A stretch of 64,000 bases of DNA from Faecalitalea sp. UBA4312 (GTDB lineage Bacteria; Bacillota_I; Bacilli_A; Erysipelotrichales; Erysipelotrichaceae), in the NCBI GenBank assembly GCA_002394635.1, contig DGUK01000091.1:1-64000 (forward strand), in the 5' to 3' direction. Each line of letters opens with the position of its first letter. The first letter of the stretch is position 1. Below, piece after piece: positions 8,313 to 17,335 of the stretch. Below the pieces are notes generated by a model, which worked only from the letters and a program-made list of their open reading frames with translations, made no database searches and was not told the DNA's origin. The position numbers and the translations under genes are program-made.

Positions 8313-10025
8313 TTATTTTCTTTTTGGAGGTTGATGGATGCATAAGCCTAAGCAATCTGCACAAGCTTCCTGGAAAGCTTCTGAATAGCTAGGATGTGCA
8401 TGAATGATCTTTTCAGCGACTTCATTGATGGTGATCTCCATCTGTAATAAAGCCGTCGCTTCTGCGATCATCTCAGAAGCTACACCGCCCACGATATGAA
8501 CACCGAGGATCTCGCCATACTTGTTGTCCGCGACAACTTTGACAAAGCCACTGGTTTCACCGGAGGCTACACTACGTCCGTTGCCACTCATGTTGAACTT
8601 GCCGACACGAATGCCTTCCGGATGTTTTTCTTTGGCTTTTTGTTCGGAAAGACCGACAGATGCGCATTCCGGAGATAAGTAAAGTACGCTTGGTACATAA
8701 CGCAGATCACATGTCTCGTTCGTGCCTTTGACGGCATTTTCCGCAGCCACTTCTGCCATTTTGAAAGCTGAATGCGCCAACATGATGCGACCGTTGATAT
8801 CGCCACATGCATAGATGTTATCGACTTTTGTTTTCATGGTATCGTCAACAACCACTTTACCACGGTTGATTTCAAACTGTCCTTCCATTTTTCCTAAGCA
8901 GCTCAGATCCGCTGCCCTTCCGATGGATAACAAGACTTTATCACATTCGAATTCACCATTGTCTGTCACAATCACCGGGCATCCATTGTTATCTTTAATT
9001 TCAACAACCTTACGTCCACAGTTTACCGAACAGCCGGCTTTCTTCAATGTTTTATCGACTTCTTTGGAAATGTCACGATCCAACATGGAAACGACGCTGT
9101 CCATAGCTTCAATAATTGTAACCTTGCTTCCAAAAGCGCTGAAAGCACTGGCCAGTTCGCATCCGATCACGCCGCCGCCGATGATACCTAAACGAGCCGG
9201 TACTTCTTCCATATCCAGGATTTCATTGCTGGTCATCACATCTTTGTGATCCACACCCGGAATCGGAATACGGATAGCCTTTGAGCCACCACACAGTAAG
9301 ATCTTATCGGCTGTATATGTCTTGGAAGCACACGCAATGGTATGCGCATCTTCCAATGCAGCTTCCCCACTGACTTTGGTTACCCCGTTTCTTTTCAACA
9401 GGACATCCACACCACCGGTCAGCTGCTTTACGACTTTGTTCTTGTAAGCGACAACCTTGGTCATATCTACACTGTGTTCCGGATCGACAATGATACCACG
9501 GTTGGCAGCATCCTCGATATGATGAATATATTCAGCTGTCTTTAGATACGTTTTGGTTGGTATACAGCCACGATTTAAACAGGTGCCGCCGACAACGTCT
9601 TTTTCAAAGATAACTACTTTAGCTCCTAACTGGGCAGCACGAATAGCTCCTACATAACCGGCGGGACCACCACCGATCACCGCAACATCGTAGTCATACT
9701 GACTGGTTTTTTCAGCTTCCGCCGGTGCACCGGTCACAACAGCAGAGGCTTCTGCTTCCCCTGCTTCCTTGCCCGGTACTTGTTCTCCCGGTTGACCGAT
9801 ATATCCAATGGTAGTCAGAACAGGAACCACAGCCCCTTCTTCATATAGCTTTGCCAACAAGACCCCGGAAGCCGGCGCTTCGGATTCCATCGTAATCTTA
9901 TCGGTTTCGATTTCCATGACCGCCTCGCCTTTTTCTACCGGATCCCCTACGTTTTTAAGCCATTTAACAATGGTTCCTTCTTCCATATCCATGCCATTTT
10001 TCGGCATTTGTAATTCGATAGCCAT
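8313..10025 (-). CDS. lpdA: Dihydrolipoyl dehydrogenase (E3) with N-terminal lipoyl domain
   Basis: The 570-residue enzyme reoxidises dihydrolipoamide with NAD in a 2-oxoacid dehydrogenase complex. Residues 1-75 are a lipoyl domain with the modified Lys in EIETDKITME. The flavoprotein follows from about residue 110: AVIGGGPAGYVGAIRAAQLG (FAD), GGTCLNRGCIPTK (redox disulfide), LGIIGGGVIGCELASAF (NAD) and HAHPSYSEAF (catalytic His-Glu). E3 proteins with their own lipoyl domain are known from several Gram-positive pyruvate and acetoin complexes. It is the last gene of the four-gene operon, 15 bases after E2, and shares near-identical lipoyl-domain DNA with it. Confidence 0.92.
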   Translation of the reverse strand: MAIELQMPKNGMDMEEGTIVKWLKNVGDPVEKGEAVMEIETDKITMESEAPASGVLLAKLYEEGAVVPVLTTIGYIGQPGEQVPGKEAGEAEASAVVTGAPAEAEKTSQYDYDVAVIGGGPAGYVGAIRAAQLGAKVVIFEKDVVGGTCLNRGCIPTKTYLKTAEYIHHIEDAANRGIIVDPEHSVDMTKVVAYKNKVVKQLTGGVDVLLKRNGVTKVSGEAALEDAHTIACASKTYTADKILLCGGSKAIRIPIPGVDHKDVMTSNEILDMEEVPARLGIIGGGVIGCELASAFSAFGSKVTIIEAMDSVVSMLDRDISKEVDKTLKKAGCSVNCGRKVVEIKDNNGCPVIVTDNGEFECDKVLLSIGRAADLSCLGKMEGQFEINRGKVVVDDTMKTKVDNIYACGDINGRIMLAHSAFKMAEVAAENAVKGTNETCDLRYVPSVLYLSPECASVGLSEQKAKEKHPEGIRVGKFNMSGNGRSVASGETSGFVKVVADNKYGEILGVHIVGGVASEMIAEATALLQMEITINEVAEKIIHAHPSYSEAFQEACADCLGLCIHQPPKRK

Positions 10026-10040
10026 TTATTCCTCCTATGA

Positions 10041-11363
10041 TCAGATCAGAATGCTCACTGGATTTTCCAGTAATCCCTTTAAGTATTTTTCAAATTCACA
10101 AACTTCTGCACCATTTAGAATTCGATGGTCATAAGTTACACAGATCATCATCTTCTTACGTACACTGATTTCTCCATCAATCAAAGCCAGCTCTTCTTCC
10201 GTCGTACATACACCGACGATCGAAGCCTCTGGTTTATTCACAATTGGTGTAAAGCTGTACAATCCGTACATACCCTGATTGGAGATCGTCGTACGGGCAT
10301 CGCCCATTTCATTTGGTTTTAATTTACCGTCTCTGGCTTTCTTCGCTAGCTCTTTCGCAGCTTTGGAGACATCTGTCAGGCTCTTTTTATCTACATCACG
10401 AATAACCGGAACCACCAGGCCATCATCCACAGCGACGGCCATACCTACGTTGATCTGATTATGCAGCACGTATTCGTTGCCATCCAGTGTCATGCGGAAA
10501 CGTTCGAACTTCTCAAGAGCTTTTCCGACCGCTTTGATGATCATATCGTTAACAGAAACACGCTCCGGTTTTTCGCGACCCTGGTTGATCTTGGCTCGCA
10601 ATGCCAACAATTCTGTGACATCCACCTTATAGTTCTGCGTAACCGGCGGAATCTCTGTATGGCTGGCAACCATGTTTTTCATAATGGCTTTTCGCATACC
10701 AGATAGCTTTCTGCGTTCCAATACTTCTTCAATTTCCTTTACAGCTGCTTCGACATTGGTAATTTCTGCCGGTGTCAGATCACCGGCCATGACTTTTCCA
10801 CGATAACCGGAACCTTGTACGCTTGCCAGATCGATTCCCATATCCGCTGCCATGGCACGAGCTAACGGAGAAGCTTTTGGTAAAGCAGCCAAAGCCGTTT
10901 CAATATCGCGGGCCCGGATCTCTCCATAGCGGCCTGTCGGTGTTACCTCTTTCAAGTCGATATTGTTGTCAACTGCCAGTTTCTTTGCGTATGGTGTCGC
11001 CGCAATACCACTTGTATCGGATAACTTTTTAATTGGTGCCGCTGCCACCGCAACCGGCGCGGCCACTTCTTCTTTTTTTACCTCAGCTGGTGCATCACTT
11101 GCAGCCGTTGTCGGTACTTTTTCTCCCGGCTGACCAACATAGCCAACCGTTGTCAATACCGGAACCACATCTCCATCTTCATATAGTTTCGCAAGAAGGA
11201 TTCCAGCGACAGGTGATTCGGATTCCATTGTGATCTTATCTGTTTCAATTTCCATGAACGGCTCATCTTTTTCGATAGGATCGCCGACATTTTTCAACCA
11301 TCTGACAATGGTACCCTCTTCCATATCCATGCCGTTTTTCGGCATTTGTAGTTCTGTTGCCAT
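10041..11363 (-). CDS. pdhC: Dihydrolipoamide acyltransferase (E2) of pyruvate/acetoin dehydrogenase
   Basis: The 440-residue protein moves the acyl group from E1 to CoA. Domain order is one lipoyl domain (residues 1-76, Lys in EIETDKITME), an Ala/Pro/Val-rich hinge, two tandem E3-binding domains (about residues 118-155 and 164-200, the first with ATPYAKKLA and the second with ASPLARAMA), then the catalytic domain. The usual active-site DHRxxDG reads DHRILNG here, with Asn in place of Asp while His is kept. Two E3-binding domains and the Asn are the notable departures. Pyruvate versus acetoin specificity cannot be decided from sequence. Confidence 0.88.
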   Translation of the reverse strand: MATELQMPKNGMDMEEGTIVRWLKNVGDPIEKDEPFMEIETDKITMESESPVAGILLAKLYEDGDVVPVLTTVGYVGQPGEKVPTTAASDAPAEVKKEEVAAPVAVAAAPIKKLSDTSGIAATPYAKKLAVDNNIDLKEVTPTGRYGEIRARDIETALAALPKASPLARAMAADMGIDLASVQGSGYRGKVMAGDLTPAEITNVEAAVKEIEEVLERRKLSGMRKAIMKNMVASHTEIPPVTQNYKVDVTELLALRAKINQGREKPERVSVNDMIIKAVGKALEKFERFRMTLDGNEYVLHNQINVGMAVAVDDGLVVPVIRDVDKKSLTDVSKAAKELAKKARDGKLKPNEMGDARTTISNQGMYGLYSFTPIVNKPEASIVGVCTTEEELALIDGEISVRKKMMICVTYDHRILNGAEVCEFEKYLKGLLENPVSILI

Positions 11364-11381
11364 TGATAGTCCTCCTTATTA

Positions 11382-12365
11382 TTAAAGTACTTCGCGGATT
11401 GCTGCTTCAATCTTAGCCGGTGTCGGGAATGTTTCAGCTTCCAGTACCGGGTTGAAAGGAACCGGACAATACAAGGCACCTACACGTTTGATCGGAGCAT
11501 CCAGATAGTAGAATGCATCACTATCAGTAATGGTTGAAGCAATTTCACCACCAAATCCACCGAATTTAACCGATTCATGAACAATGACAACACGATGTGT
11601 CTTGCTGGCGGTTTTGATAATGGCGTCCGTATCCAGTGGTGACAATGTACGAAGATCCAGCACTTCCACGCTGATGCCTTCTTCCGCTAGTTTATCCGCA
11701 ACCCCTAAGCTCATCTGAACCATACGGCCATATGTAATAACGGATACATCGGTTCCTTCGCGTTTGATATCTGCTTTTCCTAATGGTACGATGTAATCTT
11801 CATCCGGTACCATTCCTTTTTCTTTATACAGACGTTTCTGTTCCAGGAAAACAACCGGGTTGTTGTCACGGATCGAAGCTTTTAACAGTCCTTTGGCATC
11901 ATACGGTGTAGAAGGGACAACTACCTTTAATCCAGGTACATGCAGATACATCTGCTCCAAAGACTGTGAATGTTGAGCAGCTGCGCCGGTTCCACCACCA
12001 GCTGGTGTACGGATAACCATCGGAACATTGACCTTTCCGGCGAACATAAAGTGCATTTTTGCTGCCTGGTTGATGATCTGGTCATAACATACGGCCATAA
12101 AATCGGAGAACATCAGCTCAACGATCGGACGCATACCGGTCACCGCCGAACCGACACCGGCCCCCATAAAGGCAGTTTCACTGATTGGCGTTTCACGTAC
12201 ACGTTCCGGGCCAAATTCTTCCAGCATTCCCTTGGATACACCGAAAGCCCCACAATAGGCACCAATATCTTCTCCCATAAAATATACATTTTCATCGCGA
12301 CGCATTTCTTCGCACATTGCTTCACGAACAGCGTCTCTATATGTAATTTGTCTCATTTCACTCAT
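11382..12365 (-). CDS. pdhB: 2-oxoacid dehydrogenase E1 beta subunit
   Basis: The 327-residue protein is the beta half of the thiamine-diphosphate-dependent E1, containing GEDIGAYCGAFGVSKG near residue 30, ETPISETAFMGAGVGSAVTG near residue 59 and the C-terminal transketolase-type domain with VHESVKFGGFG near residue 262. Together with E1 alpha it decarboxylates pyruvate or cleaves acetoin and loads lipoyl groups on E2. It follows the alpha gene by 15 bases and precedes E2 by 18. Confidence 0.9.
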   Translation of the reverse strand: MSEMRQITYRDAVREAMCEEMRRDENVYFMGEDIGAYCGAFGVSKGMLEEFGPERVRETPISETAFMGAGVGSAVTGMRPIVELMFSDFMAVCYDQIINQAAKMHFMFAGKVNVPMVIRTPAGGGTGAAAQHSQSLEQMYLHVPGLKVVVPSTPYDAKGLLKASIRDNNPVVFLEQKRLYKEKGMVPDEDYIVPLGKADIKREGTDVSVITYGRMVQMSLGVADKLAEEGISVEVLDLRTLSPLDTDAIIKTASKTHRVVIVHESVKFGGFGGEIASTITDSDAFYYLDAPIKRVGALYCPVPFNPVLEAETFPTPAKIEAAIREVL

Positions 12366-12380
12366 CTTGTTATCCTCCCG

Positions 12381-13397
12381 TTAGTCTGCGTAAACGTCTG
12401 CTTCCAGGTCTTCTACGACCGGCTGTGGCTGTGCCTTGGCATATTCGATGGAATCGGCAACTTTCTTGTCGGCTTCTGCCTGCATCGCATCCACTTCTTC
12501 TTCTGTAAACAATCCCTGTTCTACCAGGTATTTACGGAAACGAACGATCGGGCTGTTATCCTTCCAGAATTGAATTTCTTCTTTGGAACGATAAAGGTTA
12601 CCATCACTCTTGGAATGACCGGATGTACGATATGTATGCTCTACCACCAAAGCCGGACCATTTCCAGCAACGATATAATCCCGTGCTTCACGGACTGTTT
12701 CATAAACAGCCAGTACATTATTTCCGTCGCATTCATACGATTTAAATCCAAACGCATCTGCTCTTTGTCTTAAATCCTGATTTTTAACAACACGTTCCAG
12801 CTGTGTGGACATACCATATTGATTATTTGTCAACACAAATAATACCGGCAGATCCCACGCTGCAGCCAGGTTCATGGATTCCAGGATAGCTCCTTCATTA
12901 GCAGCACCATCTCCAAAGAAAGCTGCACATACACGATCCGGGATATGCTTCATCTTGATAGTCAAAGCAGCTCCGCACGCAATCGGTCCGTTGCCGCCAA
13001 CGATCCCATTGGCTCCCAGGATGCCATTATCAAAATCACAAATATGCATCGATCCACCTTTGCCATGGTTTGTACCTGTTCCACGTGCCAGGATCTCTGC
13101 CATCATATCATTGATATCTACACCTTTTCCCAATGCCTGTCCATGACCACGATGGGTTGCTAGTAAGTAATCTTCCTTCTTCAAAGCTGCGGTGGTACCA
13201 ACACCGGTTGCTTCTTCACCGACACTTAAATGCATCGTTCCATGTACCAGCCCTTGTCCAAATAGCCAGAATGCCTCTTCTTCAAACTTGTTGACAGTCA
13301 TCATACGTACCATCAACTCACGAAGGAACTCTTTATCTTCTAATAACGTCTTATCCTCTACGTCAAATTCCTTCATGTGGTTAACAAATGCTTCCAT
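12381..13397 (-). CDS. pdhA: 2-oxoacid dehydrogenase E1 alpha subunit
   Basis: The 338-residue subunit carries the thiamine diphosphate motif GDGAANEG followed 28 residues later by NNQYG, and the E1 alpha phosphorylation-loop region TYRTSGHSKSD near residue 267. The N-terminal THRGHGQALGKG and GGSMHICDF are typical of both PdhA and AcoA. It is the first gene of the operon, preceded by a good GGAGG, two tandem promoters and an operator-like palindrome. In a strict fermenter such a complex would make acetyl-CoA and NADH from pyruvate or acetoin. The pdh symbols are a choice; aco is the alternative. Confidence 0.88.
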   Translation of the reverse strand: MEAFVNHMKEFDVEDKTLLEDKEFLRELMVRMMTVNKFEEEAFWLFGQGLVHGTMHLSVGEEATGVGTTAALKKEDYLLATHRGHGQALGKGVDINDMMAEILARGTGTNHGKGGSMHICDFDNGILGANGIVGGNGPIACGAALTIKMKHIPDRVCAAFFGDGAANEGAILESMNLAAAWDLPVLFVLTNNQYGMSTQLERVVKNQDLRQRADAFGFKSYECDGNNVLAVYETVREARDYIVAGNGPALVVEHTYRTSGHSKSDGNLYRSKEEIQFWKDNSPIVRFRKYLVEQGLFTEEEVDAMQAEADKKVADSIEYAKAQPQPVVEDLEADVYAD

Positions 13398-13419
13398 TTT
13401 GTCTCCTCCTGTAATTATA

Positions 13420-13433
13420 TTTACAATTGTAAA
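13420..13433. promoter_or_regulatory. Operator-like palindrome, box 1
   Basis: TTTACAATTGTAAA is a perfect 14-base palindrome just downstream of the proximal -10 of the dehydrogenase operon, a position suited to repression. It is the best copy of a motif repeated three times between the operon and the SorC-type regulator. Confidence 0.65.
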
Positions 13434-13438
13434 CTAGC

Positions 13439-13494
13439 TTATCAATCGCTAATTTTCTCACTGTCAATATATCATCAAAACCAGGGAGTGTCAA
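13439..13494 (-). promoter_or_regulatory. Tandem promoters of the dehydrogenase operon
   Basis: On the minus strand, the proximal promoter has -35 TTGACA (13462-13467), a 17-base spacer and -10 TGATAA (13439-13444). A distal promoter has -35 TTGACA (13489-13494), 17 bases and -10 TATATT (13466-13471). The proximal start point would fall inside the first operator-like box. Confidence 0.6.
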
Positions 13495-13538
13495 TTGGAA
13501 CTCCGGTACTAAGCCGTCTCTATCTAGCTTTATTTTTA

Positions 13539-13589
13539 TTTACAATTGTTTACTATAACTTATTTCATTTTTAAATTTACAATTGATAA
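13539..13589. promoter_or_regulatory. Operator-like boxes 2 and 3
   Basis: Two further copies of the half-conserved palindrome, tttacaattgttta at 13539-13552 and tttacaattgataa at 13576-13589, lie 37 bases apart in front of the regulator gene. They probably bind the same regulator and may give autoregulation. Confidence 0.55.
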
Positions 13590-13635
13590 TTACAGTTATA
13601 TTGTTTACACTTAGTCATATGGAAAGAAGGATTTT

Positions 13636-14604
13636 ATGTCAATCTCAAAGGATCAGCGTTATTACCTTAAATTAAAAGCTTTATATTATTATTATGAAAA
13701 AGGATATACCCAGACAAAAATTGCTAAATCTTTAAACATCTCCCGTGTAACTCTTGGCCGTTTACTGGAAGAAGCCAAAGCAGAAGGCATGATCAAATTT
13801 GAGATTGTGGACGTTCGTGGCTCTATGAAAACACTGGAACTGGAAGAAAAGCTCAAAGCCCGTTTCGGATTAACTGATATCAAGCTTGTCAACTGTCATG
13901 ATGCCCAGGATGACCAGATTCCTAACCGGCTTGCCTATGAAGCCGCTGATTATCTGGAACAGCGGATCCACTCACATATGAAGATCGGGCTGACCTGGGG
14001 ACGAACCCTCAGCAAGATCATCGATACTCTGCCATCCAATAAGTCCATTCAAGATCTATCTGTCTATACATTGGTCGGAAGCACATCACAAAGCGTCGAT
14101 TTCCAGCCTAACGTACTAGCCCAGCGTATCATCGATAAATACAACGGAACTGCATCCATATTAACTGCTCCGTTCATGTGTCAAAGCGAAGAATTATGTC
14201 AAGCCATAAAAAAAGAACCAGCCATCCAATCGATTCTCGAGGCCTCCCATGACCTGGATATGACATTGGTCGGCATCGGTGAAGAACCGATACGAAACGC
14301 TGATCATCTGTCCGACTATCCCTTTGAACCATCGACGATCAATGAACTGGTGGATGCCCACGCTGTCGGTGACATCTGTGGCAACTTTTTTGATATAAAC
14401 GGACAACTATGTGATACCCCGATTAAAAACCGGATCGTATCTATCGATATCCATGATCTGCCTTCCCATAAGCAGGTCATCGGCATTGGCGGCGGCCAGC
14501 AGAAAGTACGCTCTATTATCGGTGCCTTAAACGGTGGCTATCTGCATACACTGATTACCGATGTACAGACAGCTGAAAAAGTCCTTGAATTGACAGAAAG
14601 GTGA
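13636..14604 (+). CDS. SorC-family transcriptional regulator
   Basis: The 322-residue regulator has an N-terminal helix-turn-helix (GYTQTKIAKSLNISRVTLG, about residues 19-37) and a C-terminal sugar-isomerase-like effector domain with GLTWGRTLSKIID near residue 118 and GIGGGQQKVRSIIGALNGG near residue 280. SorC proteins normally sense sugar phosphates. It is transcribed divergently from the 2-oxoacid dehydrogenase operon across 238 bases containing three operator-like palindromes, which points to local control of that operon. AAGAAGGA precedes the ATG and a strong terminator follows. Confidence 0.85.
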   Translation: MSISKDQRYYLKLKALYYYYEKGYTQTKIAKSLNISRVTLGRLLEEAKAEGMIKFEIVDVRGSMKTLELEEKLKARFGLTDIKLVNCHDAQDDQIPNRLAYEAADYLEQRIHSHMKIGLTWGRTLSKIIDTLPSNKSIQDLSVYTLVGSTSQSVDFQPNVLAQRIIDKYNGTASILTAPFMCQSEELCQAIKKEPAIQSILEASHDLDMTLVGIGEEPIRNADHLSDYPFEPSTINELVDAHAVGDICGNFFDINGQLCDTPIKNRIVSIDIHDLPSHKQVIGIGGGQQKVRSIIGALNGGYLHTLITDVQTAEKVLELTER

Positions 14605-14631
14605 GAAGGTCGTCCCCTCTCACCTTTTTAA
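14599..14631 (+). terminator. Terminator of the SorC regulator gene
   Basis: A ggtgaga/tctcacc stem with an eleven-base loop is followed by a run of T. It overlaps the stop codon and faces the convergent lipoate ligase gene. Confidence 0.7.
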
Positions 14632-15626
14632 AGCTCTACGTTTTTTAACCATGTTTCCATATCCCGGTACATGGTTTCTTCTGTTCTGTCCAGACTATGA
14701 CAACATCCCATCGCTTGTGCCATCGTCTCGTTATGATAACGATGATGGCGTAATATAGCTGGTATTGATTGGATCACATCCGGACGCAAAGAATCCGAAT
14801 ATGCCATAACATCCATGATCATTCCGGCATCCACTTGAAACTGCAGTTCCACTTCTCCCCAGGTAAACCGATGACCAATCGTATACTGGAAATCAAAAGC
14901 CTGCCCATAGATCCAGTCCCATGAGGCATATTTCTGCGTCAGTGTTTTAATTTTTTCCGGATCAAGATCTTCTTCTCTTAAAAGAAGAGACTTTCGATCG
15001 TAACATTGATCAAAAGATGTTTTTAATGCTTCTTTTAATCTGTGAATGGTCAAGTTCGGACACACTTCCTTCAGATTGACGACGCGGGAACGCACCGAAG
15101 CAATCCCCTTGGATTCCAGCTTCTTTTTAGAAACATTTAAATACTTTTCCAGTTTTTCCAGTTCTACATCCACCATGATGGTTCCATGATGGTAACAGTG
15201 CCCTTTCTTTTCATGAAACGCATTACCGGAGAATTTACAACCATTAACCAGGATATCATTCCGTCCGCTGATATCCGCCCGGATCCCTAGGATTTGTAAA
15301 GCGTGCAGAAGAACCTGTTGTTGATGGTGGACATCATAGTTTTCTTTATGAGCAATAAAGGTAAAATTCAGATTGCCTAAATCATGATATACAGCCCCTC
15401 CGCCGGAAAGCCTTCGAGCAATTACAGCTTCATCCGTTTCAATGCGGCTGATTTGGCATTCCTTCCATGCATTCTGATTTTTTCCGATCACAACCGTTTT
15501 CTGATTCTGCCATAGATAAAACAGGACATTGTTTTCCGGACAATGCGTAAACAAATATTCTTCTACAGCAAGATTTTTATAAGGATCAACCCCTGTTGTT
15601 TCGATATAATATGTAGCATCTAACAT
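14628..15626 (-). CDS. lplA: Lipoate-protein ligase
   Basis: The 332-residue enzyme activates lipoate with ATP and attaches it to lipoyl domains. It has RRLSGGGAVYHDLGNLNF near residue 72 (the lipoyl-AMP loop), NGCKFSGNAFH near residue 128 (the catalytic Lys) and HHGTIMVD near residue 146, followed by a complete C-terminal accessory domain, so it should do both half reactions. It lies a kilobase beyond the E1-E2-E3 operon, whose E2 and E3 lipoyl domains are the obvious targets. It is 11 bases downstream of a metallo-hydrolase gene and probably co-transcribed with it. Confidence 0.88.
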   Translation of the reverse strand: MLDATYYIETTGVDPYKNLAVEEYLFTHCPENNVLFYLWQNQKTVVIGKNQNAWKECQISRIETDEAVIARRLSGGGAVYHDLGNLNFTFIAHKENYDVHHQQQVLLHALQILGIRADISGRNDILVNGCKFSGNAFHEKKGHCYHHGTIMVDVELEKLEKYLNVSKKKLESKGIASVRSRVVNLKEVCPNLTIHRLKEALKTSFDQCYDRKSLLLREEDLDPEKIKTLTQKYASWDWIYGQAFDFQYTIGHRFTWGEVELQFQVDAGMIMDVMAYSDSLRPDVIQSIPAILRHHRYHNETMAQAMGCCHSLDRTEETMYRDMETWLKNVEL

Positions 15627-15637
15627 AACTGTACTCT

Positions 15638-16396
15638 CTATATTGAAATGGACATGCCCGGTTGATCAAGAGCGATGGTATCCACCGATCCTTTTGTACG
15701 TTGCATATCCCTGTGTACCATTCTTGCAAGCTTTAAGTCATCCTCCGGTCCATAAGGAATATGATAGATAAACACATGATCCAGTTTGGATATGTTACCA
15801 AGCATCTTCTGCCCATTTGGATTATGATAGGCCAAAGGATTGATAAAGACCCCTTGATAAGCCTTATTCTGTGTAAACAAAAGATCGTCATGAAAGAAAT
15901 CATAATCTCCGGTAAACAGAAAACGATAGGTTTCTAACTGCACTTCCATACAATAATGGGGTACATCTATGTACTGTTTGCCGGAATGCCCCGTCTTGTG
16001 GCAGGTTATACAGATATTCTTATCCGTTTGTATCGTTTTGGAAGACTGATCGATAACCTCTGTTCTAATTCCGTAGCGTTTTGCCGTTTCCAGACTCTTT
16101 TTTATATATCGATCCTCATCTTTGGGCAGTACCATACAACTCGGTTGGTGATACATCAGATAATAGCTGACTAGATCCTGTGAATAGTGATCCTTGTGAC
16201 AATGCGTGAATATCAGACAATCCGGTTTTTTCTGCTTTCCGTTCGGTGAAAACAGATCCAGAAACATATCCAAGGGAATCGGACTGGCCAGTCCCTCTTG
16301 CAGACCAGGTACATACAATCCGTCGATCATCACAGCTGTTTTTTCGGTAGATAAAAGGATTCCTGCATTTCCAATATGTACAATCTTACATGTCAT
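15638..16396 (-). CDS. Metallo-beta-lactamase-fold hydrolase
   Basis: The 252-residue protein has the metal-binding THCHKDHYSQD near residue 63, FTGDYDFFHDD near residue 158 and a C-terminal IYHIPYGPEDD. The N-terminal IVHIGNAGILL fits UlaG-like hydrolases. Its substrate is unknown. It precedes the lipoate ligase by 11 bases. Confidence 0.7.
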   Translation of the reverse strand: MTCKIVHIGNAGILLSTEKTAVMIDGLYVPGLQEGLASPIPLDMFLDLFSPNGKQKKPDCLIFTHCHKDHYSQDLVSYYLMYHQPSCMVLPKDEDRYIKKSLETAKRYGIRTEVIDQSSKTIQTDKNICITCHKTGHSGKQYIDVPHYCMEVQLETYRFLFTGDYDFFHDDLLFTQNKAYQGVFINPLAYHNPNGQKMLGNISKLDHVFIYHIPYGPEDDLKLARMVHRDMQRTKGSVDTIALDQPGMSISI

Positions 16397-16542
16397 ACAT
16401 TGACGATACCTTATTTTTTATATATCGTCAAACTCCTGTGGATCCTACATCCCGTTTCTTTGAATCGTAGGCTTACAACCCACATAATAGGATTCTTAAT
16501 GCGATCTTTCAATGATTCGAAAAACTTTATCCCCGCAAAGAA

Positions 16543-16568
16543 GAAAACCCCCTTTCGGGGGTTTGAAG
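16543..16568 (-). terminator. Terminator of the aldolase-YjbQ-isomerase operon
   Basis: On the minus strand an aaaccccc/gggggttt stem with a GAAA loop and a following T-rich stretch lies four bases beyond the isomerase stop codon. Confidence 0.8.
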
Positions 16569-16571
16569 GAC

Positions 16572-17333
16572 TTATTTTTTCTTCTCAGCTTTTGGTGCTT
16601 TTTCTGCTGGTTTTTCTTCCACTGCAGGAACACCGTTCTGCATACGTTCGTTATAAGCTTCCATAATTGCTTCAGCCCATGCACGAACTTGTGTTAAATG
16701 ATCTGGTGCATTCAGGATACCTGTTGTTCCACCCGTTCCGTCAGATCCTAACTTAACGATGTTGTAGCAGTCTTCGGCAGTACTTACACCGGCAGCGATC
16801 ATCGGAGATACATCCGGGTTAGCTTCTTTGATAGCCTGGCATGCAGCGATGTTGTAAGCGTCATCAGCCAGTTTACCAGTTCCGATCAGATCAGATGGTT
16901 CAGCAATGATGATATCCGGTCCCATTACCGCAATAGCTTTCGATTCTAATACAGAGTCAGCACATACTAATGTGATGATGCCCAGACGCTTTGCACGTTG
17001 AATGGCTTTGCACAGTTCGCTGACTGTTTTTGGGTTTTCTTCATGATTCAGGAAAACAGCACCGGCACCGGCATTTTTAATAGATTCCGGCAATACACGT
17101 CCAACACCACGTCCCGGAACCAGAGAGTCCATAGACTGTGCTGTAACGATCAGATTTTCCGTGTTCTCTTTAATTAAACGAATGTCTGTGTAAGGGCAGG
17201 TAAAGAAGATAGTAATGCCTGTTTCCTTTGCTACTTGGTCACACTTCTGAGCCAGTCGTAAGCTTCGGCTGTCATATAAGTAGTTCTTCGGGTTTACTAC
17301 CAAGAAAGGTAATTTAAATTTTTTCTGTTTCAT
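16572..17333 (-). CDS. Archaeal-like triose-phosphate isomerase family protein
   Basis: The protein has about 253 residues and keeps the three isomerase catalytic positions: Lys in VNPKNYL, His in FLNHEEN and Glu in IIIAEPSDLIGTG. Its layout, with PGRGVGRVLPESIKNAGA before the His and a shortened barrel, follows archaeal enzymes rather than the usual bacterial TpiA. A Lys/Ala/Pro-rich tail of about 16 residues is an add-on. The ATG at 17333 has GGGAG upstream and begins two bases after the YjbQ gene stop. Being in an operon with a class II aldolase suggests it acts on a triose or modified sugar phosphate, not necessarily in central glycolysis. Confidence 0.75.
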   Translation of the reverse strand: MKQKKFKLPFLVVNPKNYLYDSRSLRLAQKCDQVAKETGITIFFTCPYTDIRLIKENTENLIVTAQSMDSLVPGRGVGRVLPESIKNAGAGAVFLNHEENPKTVSELCKAIQRAKRLGIITLVCADSVLESKAIAVMGPDIIIAEPSDLIGTGKLADDAYNIAACQAIKEANPDVSPMIAAGVSTAEDCYNIVKLGSDGTGGTTGILNAPDHLTQVRAWAEAIMEAYNERMQNGVPAVEEKPAEKAPKAEKKK

Positions 17334-17335
17334 CT

